6,979 nt of DNA from assembly GCA_002418705.1 (NCBI GenBank), contig DIEQ01000131.1, forward strand, positions 27,901 to 34,879, given 5' to 3'. The stretch is from Mageeibacillus sp. UBA5770. GTDB lineage: Bacteria; Bacillota_A; Clostridia; Saccharofermentanales; Saccharofermentanaceae. Shown here piece by piece: positions 6,827 to 6,979 of this stretch. The position numbers were made by a program, and so were the translations under genes. Below the pieces are notes generated by a model, which saw nothing but the letters and a program-made list of their open reading frames with translations, did no database searches and was not told the DNA's origin. Position 1 is the stretch's first letter. Each line of letters opens with the position of its first letter.

Positions 6827-6979
6827 ATGCAGTGGAAAACAGCATGGAGCTATCTGCCGATTAACTATAATGCCACAATTGGTACAGCAGAGAATATAAC
6901 GCAGCGTACTTTTGTTAGAAATAATCTTAACGGAGAACAAGTTAGAGTTAAATTTACTAACCTCTATTCTCAGCATAGA
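6827..6979 (+). CDS. N-terminus of a second SGNH/GDSL-type esterase (partial)
   Basis: The frame opens at ATG 6827, 5 bases after a strong GGAGGTG at 6815-6821, and stays open for 51 codons to the window edge. The peptide begins MQWKTAWSYLPINYN and continues with T-Q-R-T-F-V-R-N-N-L-N-G-E-Q-V-R-V-K-F-T-N-L-Y. This matches the start of GDSL/SGNH esterases in which W-x-T-A-W-x-x-x-P is followed by a Q-T-x-R-x-x-V-R-x-x-x-x-G-x-x-V-R-V-x-x-S-N-x-x-G strand pattern. The catalytic GDS block lies beyond the window, so the activity cannot be confirmed. No signal peptide is visible, so it too should be cytoplasmic. Directly following the first esterase, it is probably part of the same operon and may remove acyl groups at a different position or from a different sugar. 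Confidence 0.72.
   Translation, partial: MQWKTAWSYLPINYNATIGTAENITQRTFVRNNLNGEQVRVKFTNLYSQHR

Overview
The window looks like part of a carbohydrate-uptake and catabolism locus from a Gram-positive Firmicute, most likely a Clostridia/Lachnospiraceae-type gut or anaerobic bacterium. The evidence is moderately AT-rich DNA, strong AGGAGG-type ribosome binding sites, a lipoprotein-type solute-binding protein, and the YesM/YesN plus LplA/LplB/LplC-type gene arrangement common in that group. The assignment rests on gene style, not on a search. All genes are on the + strand and the gene density is high.

Layout: (1) 1-139, the last 45 codons of a gene whose C-terminus fits a YesM-type sensor histidine kinase; (2) 155-1735, a YesN-type response regulator (receiver plus AraC-type DNA-binding domain); (3) an intrinsic terminator at 1752-1785 and a leader of about 120 bases; (4) 1911-3482, an extracellular solute-binding lipoprotein; (5) a 220-base gap with a strong 13-bp hairpin; (6) 3703-4629 and 4639-5529, two ABC-transporter permeases; (7) 5579-5701, an unlisted 40-codon ORF that overlaps the next gene by an ATGA stop/start; (8) 5698-6810, a cytoplasmic SGNH (CE2-like) carbohydrate esterase; (9) 6827-6979, the start of a second SGNH/GDSL-type esterase that runs off the window.

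Likely biology: the kinase senses an extracellular sugar or oligosaccharide, directly or through the binding protein, and phosphorylates the regulator, which activates the transport operon. The lipoprotein delivers the oligosaccharide to the two-permease channel. No ATPase is encoded here, so a shared MsmX-type ATPase elsewhere in the genome probably powers it. The two esterases have no signal peptides and would remove acyl (probably acetyl) groups from the imported oligosaccharide inside the cell, so that glycoside hydrolases can act on it. The substrate cannot be read from the sequence; acetylated plant polysaccharide fragments such as xylan, mannan or pectin are the reasonable candidates.

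I see no sign of a wholly new system, phage, transposon, CRISPR array or RNA gene. The points most worth a second look are the small ORF before the esterase, which resembles the N-terminus of a DUF3237-type protein and may be a gene remnant, the unusual His-region of the esterase, and the hairpin between the binding protein and the permeases.
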